Positions 1 through 8,582 of a stretch of 64,000 bases of DNA are shown here, one piece after another. This stretch comes from Roseiconus lacunae. GTDB lineage: Bacteria; Planctomycetota; Planctomycetia; Pirellulales; Pirellulaceae. The position numbers were made by a program, and so were the translations under genes. The number at the start of each line of letters is the position of its first letter. Position 1 is the first letter of the stretch. Where the stretch lies: NCBI RefSeq assembly GCF_008312935.1, contig NZ_VSZO01000012.1:434001-498000 (forward strand). Direction: 5' to 3'. Below the pieces are notes generated by a model, which searched no databases, had not been told where the DNA came from, and worked only from the letters and a program-made list of their open reading frames with translations.

Positions 1-187
1 TAGGGCTCCGTCTAGATCCAATGCTTGGTTTAGAAAGATCAGCTGACGGGTGTTAACCCCGGTTATTGCAACGAAACCACGGCGAACGACAATCGACTGA
101 CCCTCGTTTAAAATGTTGATGAAACACCGGTCCGTGATTGCTGACAAAACTTCGTTTTCCCAATCGGTATCGGCGTAATGGCCGTGA
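1..187 (-). other. Possible edge-truncated reading frame, unrecognised
   Basis: The minus strand is open from about 187 to the window edge after a TAA at 188-190. The translation looks protein-like, with stretches such as YADTDWENEV and VVRRGFVAITGVN, but has no ATG and only a TTG at 145-147 as a candidate start. It may be the start of a gene that continues outside the window, or the remnant of one. I recognise no family. The rest of the stretch up to 382 shows nothing I can support. Confidence 0.25.
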
Positions 188-382
188 TGTTAAGGACACT
201 GCTCCTGAAATCCATCCAATCTCCGCACCAGTGCAAAATGGAAAATTTGGATCTCAGAAACAGAACTTCACTCCATCGCGGTGGTTAAACTAACGCTACG
301 GCGTGATCTCCCCATGACTCGCTCTGATGCGGTCCGATCGCGCCGGCTCCCCTCCCCTGCCCTTACCTGATTAGGTGCATTG

Positions 383-892
383 ATGAAGAGTACGATTCTT
401 GGTGTCGCGATGGCCTTTGTTTTGACCACTCCTTTGACTGCGGCTGATGAAAAACCCAATCGAAAGAAAGGGCAACGCAACAACGCAGCGGCACAAGTCA
501 TGAAACAACTTGAAAAGGCCGAACTAACCGAGGAACAGCAGACCAAGCTTAAAGAACTGGCCAAGAAGACCGGCGCGGAAATGCAAGCCCTCCGCAAGGA
601 AGCTGGTATCACCCCGGAATTGATGAAGAAGCGAGCCGAAGCGCAGAAAGAGCTGAAAGAAAGCGGCAAAAAGCCAGCCGAATTGTTCGCAGAAGTCAAC
701 AAGAAAGCCGGACTGAGCGAACAGCAAGCCACTGCGCTGAAGAAAGCTAACGAAATGCGTGCCGATCTGCTCAAGAAAGCGGTCGCCATGCTGAGCGAAG
801 ATCAAAAGTCCAAGCTGCCAAAGCAACTCCTGCGCCGAGGCATGGAGAAAAAGGATGGCAAGAACCGCAAAGCAAAGAAGAAAGCTGAATAA
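383..892 (+). CDS. Small secreted Lys/Ala-rich helical protein, unknown function
   Basis: This encodes about 169 residues beginning with a typical signal peptide (hydrophobic stretch ending near LTAADEK), so the product is probably exported. The mature part is almost entirely charged and helical, rich in Lys, Glu, Ala and Gln, with two similar segments (LTEEQQTKLKEL and LSEQQATALKKA) that look like an internal repeat, and a very basic C-terminus (KDGKNRKAKKKAE). The layout resembles small periplasmic helical proteins of the Spy/CpxP kind and the many planctomycete LTxEQ-type proteins, but no LTXXQ match can be claimed. ATG at 383 is chosen over the TTG three bases upstream. An intrinsic terminator lies 34 bases past the stop, so it is probably monocistronic. 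Confidence 0.75.
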   Translation: MKSTILGVAMAFVLTTPLTAADEKPNRKKGQRNNAAAQVMKQLEKAELTEEQQTKLKELAKKTGAEMQALRKEAGITPELMKKRAEAQKELKESGKKPAELFAEVNKKAGLSEQQATALKKANEMRADLLKKAVAMLSEDQKSKLPKQLLRRGMEKKDGKNRKAKKKAE

Positions 893-925
893 CGTTTCTT
901 CTCGCACCAAGCCAAACTCCAGACG

Positions 926-973
926 AGCCGATCACGTTAGCAGGTAACTGTCCTGCGGCGTGATCGGCTTTTT
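926..973 (+). terminator. Intrinsic terminator after the small secreted protein gene
   Basis: An 11-bp perfect stem (AGCCGATCACG at 926-936 with CGTGATCGGCT at 959-969) encloses a second 5-bp stem (GCAGG at 940-944, CCTGC at 952-956) and is followed directly by a run of five T at 969-973. This is a classic Rho-independent terminator for the gene ending at 892. The remaining sequence to 1453 holds no gene I can support. Confidence 0.85.
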
Positions 974-1453
974 CTATCCCCGAGGTATGAAGTGAGTCGC
1001 GACACATGCAGTGTTCGTTCATGCCAGACCGAGCCACTGCCCCCATAGCCACTGACTTTTCTAATCCTGACGCATGCCCCCTACGCTCGACGGCGTTTGC
1101 GTTCGACAGCCCTCAGCTTGACCAAAAAGCTTGACAAACGTAATCCAAGCCGACAAAATAGACAAACAATCTATAGTGTTTCGCAGTTGAAACGATTCGG
1201 GCCGACGACACCAGCGTACCAATTCAGAAACTGAGGGATGCATCTAGAGATCCGTCAGCACTAATAGTGAATTCCCTTTTCGCGTGACAGCCCGACGTAA
1301 GGGTGTTCGACTCGTAGTGACTGGATAGGTCTTCAATGCCCCTGGTTCTCTGGAATGAGTGTTCGACGATTGATTGTCCCTTACCCGTTCCACCTCGATC
1401 ACACTGCGGCGAACGCTCACCAATACCGTATTGGCCCTTCAACGTAAACGACG

Positions 1454-2275
1454 ATGCACCAAACCAAACTCCGCCTGCTTCCCAGACGTGAATGCTTATC
1501 GTTTCTCTTGCTGGGCACCCTCGCATTTGTCCCTGTGATCGGTATCGCTCAGGACCCGGTGGAGTCCGATTCTTCGAGCGCGTTGAAAGACCGATTCACC
1601 AAACTCGCTGAGCGTATCACCGTTTCTGCGGCCGGGCCGCCAAAGACGAAACTCACCCGACTTGAACAACCGGTCCTTAGTTGGAGCAATCCCGAACGCA
1701 ATACGACCGTCGGGGCATTGCACTTGTGGACCCGAACCGGGCGTCCCGAAGCGGCACTCTGCATCTACCCTTCGTTGGAAAAGGTGCATTTAGAATTCCA
1801 GTCACTCAGTACTTCCCAGTTGCTGGCAAACGATAGCGATCGGTTGATCTGGCAGCCCAACCAACCCGGCGTCAATTGGAAGGACCTGCCGGACACCGCC
1901 CCGCCACTGAAATCGCCCTATCAGCGGCTTCGACAGATGCGATCAATCGGTCGCCGGTTCAGCGCGAAATTGGTCCCGCCGAACCGTCCTTCGATACCAC
2001 TTCGAGTGCTCGAACGACCGATCTATCGCTACCCGAATCACACCGGTGGTGACGTGATCGACGGCGCGGTGTTTTCCTTCGTTCAGGGAACTGATCCGGA
2101 AGTCCTATTGTTGCTTGAAGCATACGAATCCGGCGACGAACATCGCTATCGCTACACGCTCGCACGAATGTCGGTCGTGCCAACCGAAGTGACCATCGAC
2201 AACACGACAGTCTGGGAAACATCGTGGGCGGTTCAGCGATCCTACACCCCATACTATGTGTACGAAACGAAATAG
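1454..2275 (+). CDS. Secreted protein of unknown function
   Basis: A 273-residue protein starting with a basic N-terminus and a hydrophobic segment (residues about 14-32, ending VIGIAQ), a plausible Sec signal peptide with cleavage near AQD. The mature part has alternating hydrophobic residues typical of beta-rich folds and ends in an aromatic patch (SYTPYYVYETK). No catalytic motif or known domain is visible. It stands alone on the plus strand and is convergent with the TPR gene, whose stop lies 66 bases downstream. Signal peptide and length suggest a real gene; I assign no function. Confidence 0.7.
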   Translation: MHQTKLRLLPRRECLSFLLLGTLAFVPVIGIAQDPVESDSSSALKDRFTKLAERITVSAAGPPKTKLTRLEQPVLSWSNPERNTTVGALHLWTRTGRPEAALCIYPSLEKVHLEFQSLSTSQLLANDSDRLIWQPNQPGVNWKDLPDTAPPLKSPYQRLRQMRSIGRRFSAKLVPPNRPSIPLRVLERPIYRYPNHTGGDVIDGAVFSFVQGTDPEVLLLLEAYESGDEHRYRYTLARMSVVPTEVTIDNTTVWETSWAVQRSYTPYYVYETK

Positions 2276-2341
2276 ACGGTTTTCCGGTGCGGCAATCGGT
2301 TTTAGGCAGGCTGAGCGCTGCGGCATCGATCACATTTTCTG

Positions 2342-3880
2342 CTAACGAAGCCCTGCCTCAGCCTCCTCAAGAAGCTCTCGCATGGTCTCATCGGAAGGTT
2401 TGTGTTTGAGATACCGATCCGCCCATTCTTTCGCACTCTTGAAGTCTTCCTGTGCAAGATAGGTTCGTACCAAACCAAACCATGCGGCGGTAATTCCCAT
2501 TCGCACCGCGTTCGGCTCACCATATTTCTTGATCAGTCCGACCGTGGCGTTCAGCAATTGTTCTTCGGCCGCGTCAAGTTTCCGCTGTGCCAACAACGCT
2601 TGCCCAACGCCATTCATCGCGCCCTGATGTGCCGGTGCGTCTTTGAGAAGCTTCTTAAATTCTGCGATCGCTTGATCGAATTTCTGCAAGTGCATGTAGG
2701 TCCAACCAAGCCCGTTGAGAGCCGGCTCCAATTTAGGATCAAGTTGCAGTGCCTCCTTGAATTTCTCGAGTGCGACGCGGTGATCGAGACGTGACCACGC
2801 TTGCCAGCCCTCGCCGGCTAAAAGCACGGCCGATTCAGAGTCCTGCTGAGAAGTCTCTGCCACGGAATCTGATTCGCCTCTTGATTCGCCATCTGCTTGC
2901 GACAGCAACTCTTCGATACGAGCGGCGATGATTTTCTCTGCATTCGCCTGACGTCGTTCGAGCTGTGTTTTCACTCGCTTCAGGTTGGCTTCTGCCTGCC
3001 GCACTCGAGCTTCGTGCAGCTTCAGTTGGAGATTGAACGATTGCCGAACCAGCGTTTCTATCATTGCGAGATTTGGGTTTCCGCCGCCGGCATCATGCTT
3101 GTGATCGACTTCTAAATCGACATCGACGTCAACCAATTCGTTGGCATCGACGCCAAGTTTTTCTAAGTCGCGTTTCGAATTTTGAAGTGCTTCTCTCAAT
3201 AGCTCGAGGACTTTCGGTGACGGCGTCTGCAGTTCCGCCTTCTTTAGCTCTTCGTTCACGCGACTCAGCATCGCCTTTGCACGATCGATTCGACGAGTTT
3301 CCTGTACTGTCTTGGCCTTCTCGGGTGTTGCACTGGAGTTGAATTGTCCTACGTCGCCACGTTGTCCATCGACCACAAAACGTGACGCACTGTTTTCACC
3401 TTGAAAGGTTGAGATTTCTAATCCCGTCAGCTCAGTCAACCGTTTACGTAGCTCTCGTCCTTCGGCAGTGTGCCATGCGTACGCCCAAAAATACTCGCGT
3501 CGTTGATTCGGAATCGCCGGAAAGTGGGTCAACATTTCGACGGGGACTCCCTCGGGTACTCCGACCACGGAGTGTTCGAAGTAGCCGGGGATGATCACCT
3601 GTTTTAGGTCGACACCTTCGGCAAGATCTAGATTCCACTGGGCGCCGAAATACCCGGTCATCACAAGTACAATCGGATGCTCCGTTTTTTCGACTCGAAC
3701 GAAGATACGATCATCGGTTTGATGATTCTCTGGACTATAGATGCCGACGACGTGCATGCGGCAACCTTCAAGCTCCGTTTTCGGTAGCAGTTCGGCGTTC
3801 ACGTCGCCTGCCATGATCGCCCACGTCAATGCGATCACGATCGCGAGACGTTTTCCAATTCGATTACTACTCTTGATCAT
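2342..3880 (-). CDS. Secreted TPR-repeat protein, third gene of a sigma factor-kinase operon
   Basis: A 512-residue protein with an N-terminal signal peptide (hydrophobic core LAIVIALTWAIMA). Residues about 25-150 form a compact domain with Tyr/Trp-rich patches and no recognised family. A charged, coiled-coil-like middle follows, with Arg/Lys/Glu heptads around residues 195-330, and the last 160 residues carry three to four tetratricopeptide repeats (A-EKFKEALQLDP, AIAEFKKLLKDAP and similar). TPRs mediate protein-protein contacts, so an extracytoplasmic sensor or scaffold role is reasonable. Its ATG overlaps the 3' end of the kinase gene by 14 bases, which implies one transcript and translational coupling. 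A link to kinase signalling is inference from this overlap. Confidence 0.8.
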   Translation of the reverse strand: MIKSSNRIGKRLAIVIALTWAIMAGDVNAELLPKTELEGCRMHVVGIYSPENHQTDDRIFVRVEKTEHPIVLVMTGYFGAQWNLDLAEGVDLKQVIIPGYFEHSVVGVPEGVPVEMLTHFPAIPNQRREYFWAYAWHTAEGRELRKRLTELTGLEISTFQGENSASRFVVDGQRGDVGQFNSSATPEKAKTVQETRRIDRAKAMLSRVNEELKKAELQTPSPKVLELLREALQNSKRDLEKLGVDANELVDVDVDLEVDHKHDAGGGNPNLAMIETLVRQSFNLQLKLHEARVRQAEANLKRVKTQLERRQANAEKIIAARIEELLSQADGESRGESDSVAETSQQDSESAVLLAGEGWQAWSRLDHRVALEKFKEALQLDPKLEPALNGLGWTYMHLQKFDQAIAEFKKLLKDAPAHQGAMNGVGQALLAQRKLDAAEEQLLNATVGLIKKYGEPNAVRMGITAAWFGLVRTYLAQEDFKSAKEWADRYLKHKPSDETMRELLEEAEAGLR

Positions 3881-5366
3881 AAATTTCTCCCGTCACTGCA
3901 GGTTGAAGATTCAAATCGTCACCATCCGTTTCATTCAGTAGGGCTTCAAGCTCTTGTTCAAGTCCCATCAATTCACGATCGTCGTATTCCCAAGCCAGTT
4001 CTGGATCAATCGTGAAAGATTGGTCAGTACCGAAAGCGACTTCATCACTCGAGCGTTCACCAGAGTTAGCAGTGCTTGAGGTGGAATCGCGATTCCGAAA
4101 CGCAAATTGCGTCGCGACGCTAAGAACGAAGAACAGCAATACAACCGCACCGACATTTCCAAGCGAGCGAACGGATAGACTTTTCAGGCCGGATTTAATG
4201 ACCGGCCGTTTGGTCGTCGCCGGCTGACGAAGATGCATCAAACATTGCTCAAGAACACCCACCAACTGATCCACAGAATCGAATCGGTCATCGCGAGATT
4301 TAGAGAGCAAACGATCAACAAGATCGACGTACCAACGTGGTAGCTCGGGGCGTTTTTCCAGGAGTGAACGATGTGGTTGCTCGACGATTTTTTTCAACAC
4401 GCCATAGGGTGATTCACTTCGAAATGGAGGCGCCCCGCACGCCATCGCATACATCACCGCACCAAGGCTGAAGAGATCGGTTTTGTGGTCAACCGGCAAG
4501 CTCTTCGCCTGTTCGGGCGACATGTATTGAGGCGTTCCTGCTAACACCCCGCTACGCGTCAGGCTTGCGTCATCAACGGTCCGTGCTAATCCAAAATCGG
4601 TGATCAACACACGTGAAACACTGGAAAGTAGCAGAATATTCGAAGGTTTGATGTCACGATGGATGACGCCTTGATCATGTGCCGCTGCAAGTCCGCGTGC
4701 AACCTGGACCGAAATTTCGAGCATCTCTTCAAGAGGCAACGGTGCGGAACGATCGATCCGATGCTGTAATGATTCCCCTTTGACAAACGGCATCACGAGA
4801 AATGGGATCCCCTTCCACTGATCGACACCGAAGATCCCGACGACGTTTTCGTGGACAACCGCAGCAGCCGAACGAGCCTCGCGAGCGAACCGTCGACGCG
4901 AAGCGGAATAGTGGCTGTAGCTGGGATCAAGAATCTTAATCGCGACCAAGCGATCAAGTGAAACGTCGCGGGCTTTCATCACGATCCCCATGCCGCCACG
5001 ACCGATGATCCCGGTCACTTCGTATCCGGCGAACCGCCCCATCATTGCCGGATCATCGGTCGGATCAAGCATCCCCAGGGTATCGTGACCTTCCCCCGAA
5101 GCATGATCGATTTCCCACGACGAATCGTCGCCGGCGACCGCTGAAATATTCCCTCTCGTAGTCGTGACTCGATCGCCATGGTCGGTGCTCAAGAACGCTT
5201 GGGCATGATCCCAAAATGCCGATCTCGCCGATCTCTCATCAAGCCGATCCCGACAACGCGTACATTGCTCTAAGTGCTGTTCGAAGGCGACGACCTCTCG
5301 ATCCGACATCACATCGGCCAGAAATGCGTCGATCAGGTCATCGCCACAGACTACCTGCTTACTCAT
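3867..5366 (-). CDS. Membrane Ser/Thr protein kinase with N-terminal zinc-finger anti-sigma-like domain
   Basis: A 499-residue protein. Residues 31-38 carry the H-x3-C-x2-C signature (H31, C35, C38) of zinc-binding anti-sigma (ZAS-like) domains. A Hanks-type kinase domain follows at about 114-375: glycine loop IGRGGMG, invariant lysine K144 in VAIK, catalytic H236-R237-D238, DFG at 257-259, and GTPQYMSPEQA in the activation segment. One transmembrane helix spans about 402-423, leaving a short acidic C-terminal tail outside. All catalytic residues are present. I start at the ATG at 5364-5366 (protein MSKQVV), not further upstream, because it overlaps the sigma factor stop in an 8-base ATGAGTAA junction, typical of translational coupling. 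The zinc finger, the kinase and the adjacent sigma factor together suggest that the kinase holds or releases the sigma factor; that is inference. Confidence 0.92.
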   Translation of the reverse strand: MSKQVVCGDDLIDAFLADVMSDREVVAFEQHLEQCTRCRDRLDERSARSAFWDHAQAFLSTDHGDRVTTTRGNISAVAGDDSSWEIDHASGEGHDTLGMLDPTDDPAMMGRFAGYEVTGIIGRGGMGIVMKARDVSLDRLVAIKILDPSYSHYSASRRRFAREARSAAAVVHENVVGIFGVDQWKGIPFLVMPFVKGESLQHRIDRSAPLPLEEMLEISVQVARGLAAAHDQGVIHRDIKPSNILLLSSVSRVLITDFGLARTVDDASLTRSGVLAGTPQYMSPEQAKSLPVDHKTDLFSLGAVMYAMACGAPPFRSESPYGVLKKIVEQPHRSLLEKRPELPRWYVDLVDRLLSKSRDDRFDSVDQLVGVLEQCLMHLRQPATTKRPVIKSGLKSLSVRSLGNVGAVVLLFFVLSVATQFAFRNRDSTSSTANSGERSSDEVAFGTDQSFTIDPELAWEYDDRELMGLEQELEALLNETDGDDLNLQPAVTGEIYDQE

Positions 5367-5967
5367 CGGAGAATTCCTCTTCAACGAGGTCAAGCTCTTG
5401 AACTTTTTCGCGAAGCTTCCGGATGACGCGACTTCGTGACGTGTAGACGCTTCCCACACTACATCCGATTCGCTTGGCAACATCATTGGCCGAGCACTGT
5501 TCAACCGCAGTCAAATAAAACGCTTCCCACATCGCCGGTCGTACTTCGCTGCGAATGGCGTTTGCGGCGACCTGGAAAACCTCTCGGCGATACTGCCACT
5601 GCAGCACTTCGGTTTGCCCACCTTGTTCCGGCTGGACGGCCAACCAATCCATTGCCTCCGAACCGCCGATCGGTTGATCGTTTGCTTTTCGTGTGATGGC
5701 ATTGATGATCGCATTTCTCGCAATTGTCTTCAGCCACGTCCGAAACTGGGCCCGACCGCGACAATGTTCGAAGCGTTCGATGGCATTGGAAACCGCCCAG
5801 AGAACCTGCTGTGCCAGGTCATCCGCGTCAGCTGACTGCAATCCCTGAGCCCGAGCCATTTGCAGAACTACCGGTCGGTACAGCCGCGAAAACTCCGTCC
5901 AAGCGTCACCGTCATTTCGGTCATGCAACCGCAGTAGCAAGCTCGCTCGAGTTTCCGGGGCTGACAT
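5359..5967 (-). CDS. ECF-type RNA polymerase sigma factor
   Basis: A 202-residue sigma-70 family protein of the extracytoplasmic function group. Region 2 is visible around residues 25-75 (YRPVVLQMARAQG, then DADDLAQQVLWAV, matching the conserved D-x-DDLxQxxF core binding RNA polymerase). Region 4 lies at about 140-190 with a helix-turn-helix (CSANDVAKRIGCSVGSVYTSRSRV cut here in two: ANDVAKRIG and SVGSVYTSRSRV). No sigma region 3 is present, as expected. It is the first gene of a three-gene operon with the kinase and TPR protein and is divergent from the VWA gene. Start ATG at 5965-5967; sigma factors of this kind usually autoregulate, but no promoter was identified here. Confidence 0.92.
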   Translation of the reverse strand: MSAPETRASLLLRLHDRNDGDAWTEFSRLYRPVVLQMARAQGLQSADADDLAQQVLWAVSNAIERFEHCRGRAQFRTWLKTIARNAIINAITRKANDQPIGGSEAMDWLAVQPEQGGQTEVLQWQYRREVFQVAANAIRSEVRPAMWEAFYLTAVEQCSANDVAKRIGCSVGSVYTSRSRVIRKLREKVQELDLVEEEFSDE

Positions 5968-6132
5968 CTAAATGTTTTCGACAAAACAAACCAAGTTTCC
6001 GCCCACGTTCGCTCGCGGTGACACGGACCTACACACGTCGCGGCGATGGATCTGTCATCTTTCTTTTCGAAAAAGGCAAAAATCGTTTCGAGGTGCGTAC
6101 GTTCAGCGAATCTCCGACATCCACTGACGCCC

Positions 6133-6160
6133 AAACGCTATAGTAGCACGCCTAGCGTTT
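6133..6160. repeat. 8-bp perfect inverted repeat in a divergent intergenic region
   Basis: AAACGCTA at 6133-6140 and TAGCGTTT at 6153-6160 are perfect inverted copies separated by 12 bases, between the divergent sigma factor and VWA genes and 43 bases before the VWA start. A TATAGT hexamer overlaps the left arm (6139-6144) and could be a -10 box. It could be an operator or a short hairpin; nothing here decides between them. Confidence 0.35.
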
Positions 6161-6202
6161 CTATCGACAAAAGGTTTCTTCGACACCTCCGAGGCGATCA
6201 GA

Positions 6203-8398
6203 ATGTCAACCGTGAGATGGCTCACCGATTCGTCATCAGGATCCTCTTCGGGAACGTTCGCACTCGGCCTCCCCCCTGCGGTCCAGCCACCGCCAGTCGA
6301 GCCCACGTTCCTTCAATCGTGTCAACAAGACTCGATCCGCTCAGCCGTCGAGACATTGGACGTCGACGATGCTTCGTCGCCCCCATCAATCAAGCGATCG
6401 CTATCTTCCTGGCTGACATCGACGGTCCTGCATGCAATGTTGCTGCTACTGCTGATTTGGATACTCGCGCCACTGCATCGCTTGGATTCCCAAAATTCGG
6501 TCATTCATGTCAGCTTCGCTAATCCGTCGACCGCAGATTTTGGCGACATGAAAAGTATCTCGGTCGAACTTCCGTCTGCCCCTCAACGAACGACCGATCA
6601 AGTCATCGAAGAACAACGCGAGTCGACCGAGCAATTGCTGAAACAATTCACGTCTGCCAGCAATCTGGATTTCAGACCGAGCAACGCCGACTCCACCAGT
6701 ACATCGACCAATCGTGAAACCGACGCGGCGAAGGGCAAAAGCCGATTCTTTGGGATTGATGCAAGCGGTGATTCGTTCGTCTACGTCGTCGACCGCTCCT
6801 CCAGCATGACCGGACGACGTTTCTATCGTGCGGTCGAGGAACTGATCGCTTCTATTGAATCACTGCAACCCAATCAGTCATTCCATGTCATCTTGTTCGC
6901 CCAAGGTCGACTATCGATGTTTAACCAGAGTTTAGTTTCCGCTCAACTGATGCCGGCGACAGAGAGCAACAAGCAAGAGTTTATCCGATGGCTTCGGCGT
7001 GTCGGCACCGCTGGCGGGACGATCCCGGATTCATCGATCGAATTAGCGATCAAGCTTCAACCGAGCGCAATCTTCCTTCTTTCCGATGGTGAATTTACCG
7101 GCCCGGGATATTCTCGGAGAACTCCTCACGGCGGAGCCCGGCAAACACTACGACTCGTCGAACAATCGGGACGCCAGATTCCGATTCATACCATCGCGTT
7201 CGAGGATCCCAAAAGTTGCCGGAACCTCCAACAGATCGCCGAAATAACTGCGGGAAGCTATCGGTTCATCGAACGACCGGGAGACATGCAAAAACAGATG
7301 CTTCGGCAAGTCGATCGCCTACTCGTCGACACCCCATCAAGAGATCGCGGTTTCGATTTACAACGCCTCAGCCTGGAATTCGCGAGTCAATCAACCGACG
7401 AAGGGCGCAAGCTGTTTGTCGAAAGGATCTGTGCGGATATCGAGCATTCTCTGCCAGCATCAGACGAAACTCAGGCAGCGATCAAACAACCATTTGAAAT
7501 CGAGCAAACGCTGCTCTATCTCGAATGTTTGGTACGCAATGATTCCAAGCGAGTCCACTCGAAACCGATGCAGGTGCGATTGATCGATGAGCTTGTTTCA
7601 GGGCTTAATCAAGGCGATGACATCAAGCTTCTTGAGCGCATTTGCCAGCACGCTGCGCGGTGGCCAGCGAGCCCAGCCTCGCGTTACGCCATCGAAGCAC
7701 TAACTGATTCATTTCGGCGGATCGAATCGTTGAAATGTGCCTCCAAATGCCTTCTCGATATCCGTCGTAATCATGGAGATACCAAAGCCATGGATGCGAT
7801 TCAAAATCGGTTCGATAGTTTGTTAGCCGGCGCGACCAGTAGAGCCGATGATTTGCTAAGAGAAGGCAATCCGCTGAAAGCCCTTGAAGAACTAATTCAG
7901 GTCCGTCAGGGTGACGATATCGGCGCGGCGGGAGTCATGATCGACCAACGAATCGCCCAACTCACACTCGACCAACTTTGTATCGCCAAACAAGCCCAAA
8001 TCGCTAACAATCGTGCACTCCGTGATTCAATCACATCAACGCTTGATTCGCTTTTCCTATCGTCACCGATGATCCTTCGCCAAACGGAGACGAAGCTGCT
8101 ACAGCGTGAAATCAATGCCAGGCGGATCATGCGTCAAGCAAAAGAGATTCTGTACCGTCGTCCCAAAGACGCCGAGAAAGATATTCGAACGATCATCGAC
8201 GAGTACCCAGAAACGATCACGGCCGCACATGCGCGCCAAATGCTTGGCGTTCGCGCACCTGCGCTGCCGGTTCGTCCTTCCGATCAAGCACAGGGCAAAT
8301 CGCAAAACCCGCCCAACGAATCCGCCGAAGCCCAACCGACCGACGAAACGGCACCGATCAGCATGGAAGAGCTCTCACGCCTGATGGATGACAGCTAA
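6203..8398 (+). CDS. Membrane-anchored von Willebrand factor A domain protein
   Basis: A 731-residue protein. A Pro/Ser-rich cytoplasmic N-terminus precedes one transmembrane helix at about residues 70-90 (LHAMLLLLLIWILAPL). A VWA domain follows at about 190-370: it begins FVYVVDRSSSM, which gives the D-x-S-x-S metal-ion-dependent adhesion site, and continues with FLLSDGEFTG for the second acidic site. The C-terminal 350 residues are helical and unassigned, ending in a low-complexity Pro/Gln/Glu segment. VWA proteins bind partner proteins through a bound divalent cation; many planctomycete genomes carry this anchor-VWA layout, but the partners are not known to me. It is divergent from the sigma factor operon and convergent with the thioredoxin-like gene. 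Confidence 0.8.
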   Translation: MSTVRWLTDSSSGSSSGTFALGLPPAVQPPPVEPTFLQSCQQDSIRSAVETLDVDDASSPPSIKRSLSSWLTSTVLHAMLLLLLIWILAPLHRLDSQNSVIHVSFANPSTADFGDMKSISVELPSAPQRTTDQVIEEQRESTEQLLKQFTSASNLDFRPSNADSTSTSTNRETDAAKGKSRFFGIDASGDSFVYVVDRSSSMTGRRFYRAVEELIASIESLQPNQSFHVILFAQGRLSMFNQSLVSAQLMPATESNKQEFIRWLRRVGTAGGTIPDSSIELAIKLQPSAIFLLSDGEFTGPGYSRRTPHGGARQTLRLVEQSGRQIPIHTIAFEDPKSCRNLQQIAEITAGSYRFIERPGDMQKQMLRQVDRLLVDTPSRDRGFDLQRLSLEFASQSTDEGRKLFVERICADIEHSLPASDETQAAIKQPFEIEQTLLYLECLVRNDSKRVHSKPMQVRLIDELVSGLNQGDDIKLLERICQHAARWPASPASRYAIEALTDSFRRIESLKCASKCLLDIRRNHGDTKAMDAIQNRFDSLLAGATSRADDLLREGNPLKALEELIQVRQGDDIGAAGVMIDQRIAQLTLDQLCIAKQAQIANNRALRDSITSTLDSLFLSSPMILRQTETKLLQREINARRIMRQAKEILYRRPKDAEKDIRTIIDEYPETITAAHARQMLGVRAPALPVRPSDQAQGKSQNPPNESAEAQPTDETAPISMEELSRLMDDS

Positions 8399-8436
8399 TG
8401 TCGCATTTGCACCAAAAAGTCCGAGTCTGATTCATC

Positions 8437-8460
8437 AGCCGTTTGGCGTTAGCCACGGTT
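8437..8460 (+). repeat. Hairpin repeat, copy 1 (core TGGCGTTAGCCACGG)
   Basis: The 15-base core at 8444-8458 is identical to the one at 56563-56577 on the other strand. The unit can fold as TGGC-GTTA-GCCA with outer CCG/CGG pairing. It lies between the convergent VWA and thioredoxin-like genes, where a bidirectional terminator would be expected, but no T-run follows. It looks like one member of a dispersed intergenic repeat family. Confidence 0.55.
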
Positions 8461-8582
8461 CTTCTCGGCCTTGGCATTTCCCGATTTGCGTTAGCGATGT
8501 TTCCAAGGCAATACGTCGATGAATCAATCACATCTGCGATAGGGCTCAAGCGAAGACGAAAAACAATGCATCGCTCAAGTTC

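Noticed and set aside
268-789. 173-codon minus-strand frame opposite the small secreted protein
   Set aside because: Ser/Phe/Leu-rich translation arising from the Lys/Glu-rich gene on the other strand; the plus-strand gene has a signal peptide and terminator.
1224-1526. 100-codon minus-strand frame in the gap before the secreted protein
   Set aside because: No signal, motif or codon evidence; it runs into the start of the plus-strand gene.
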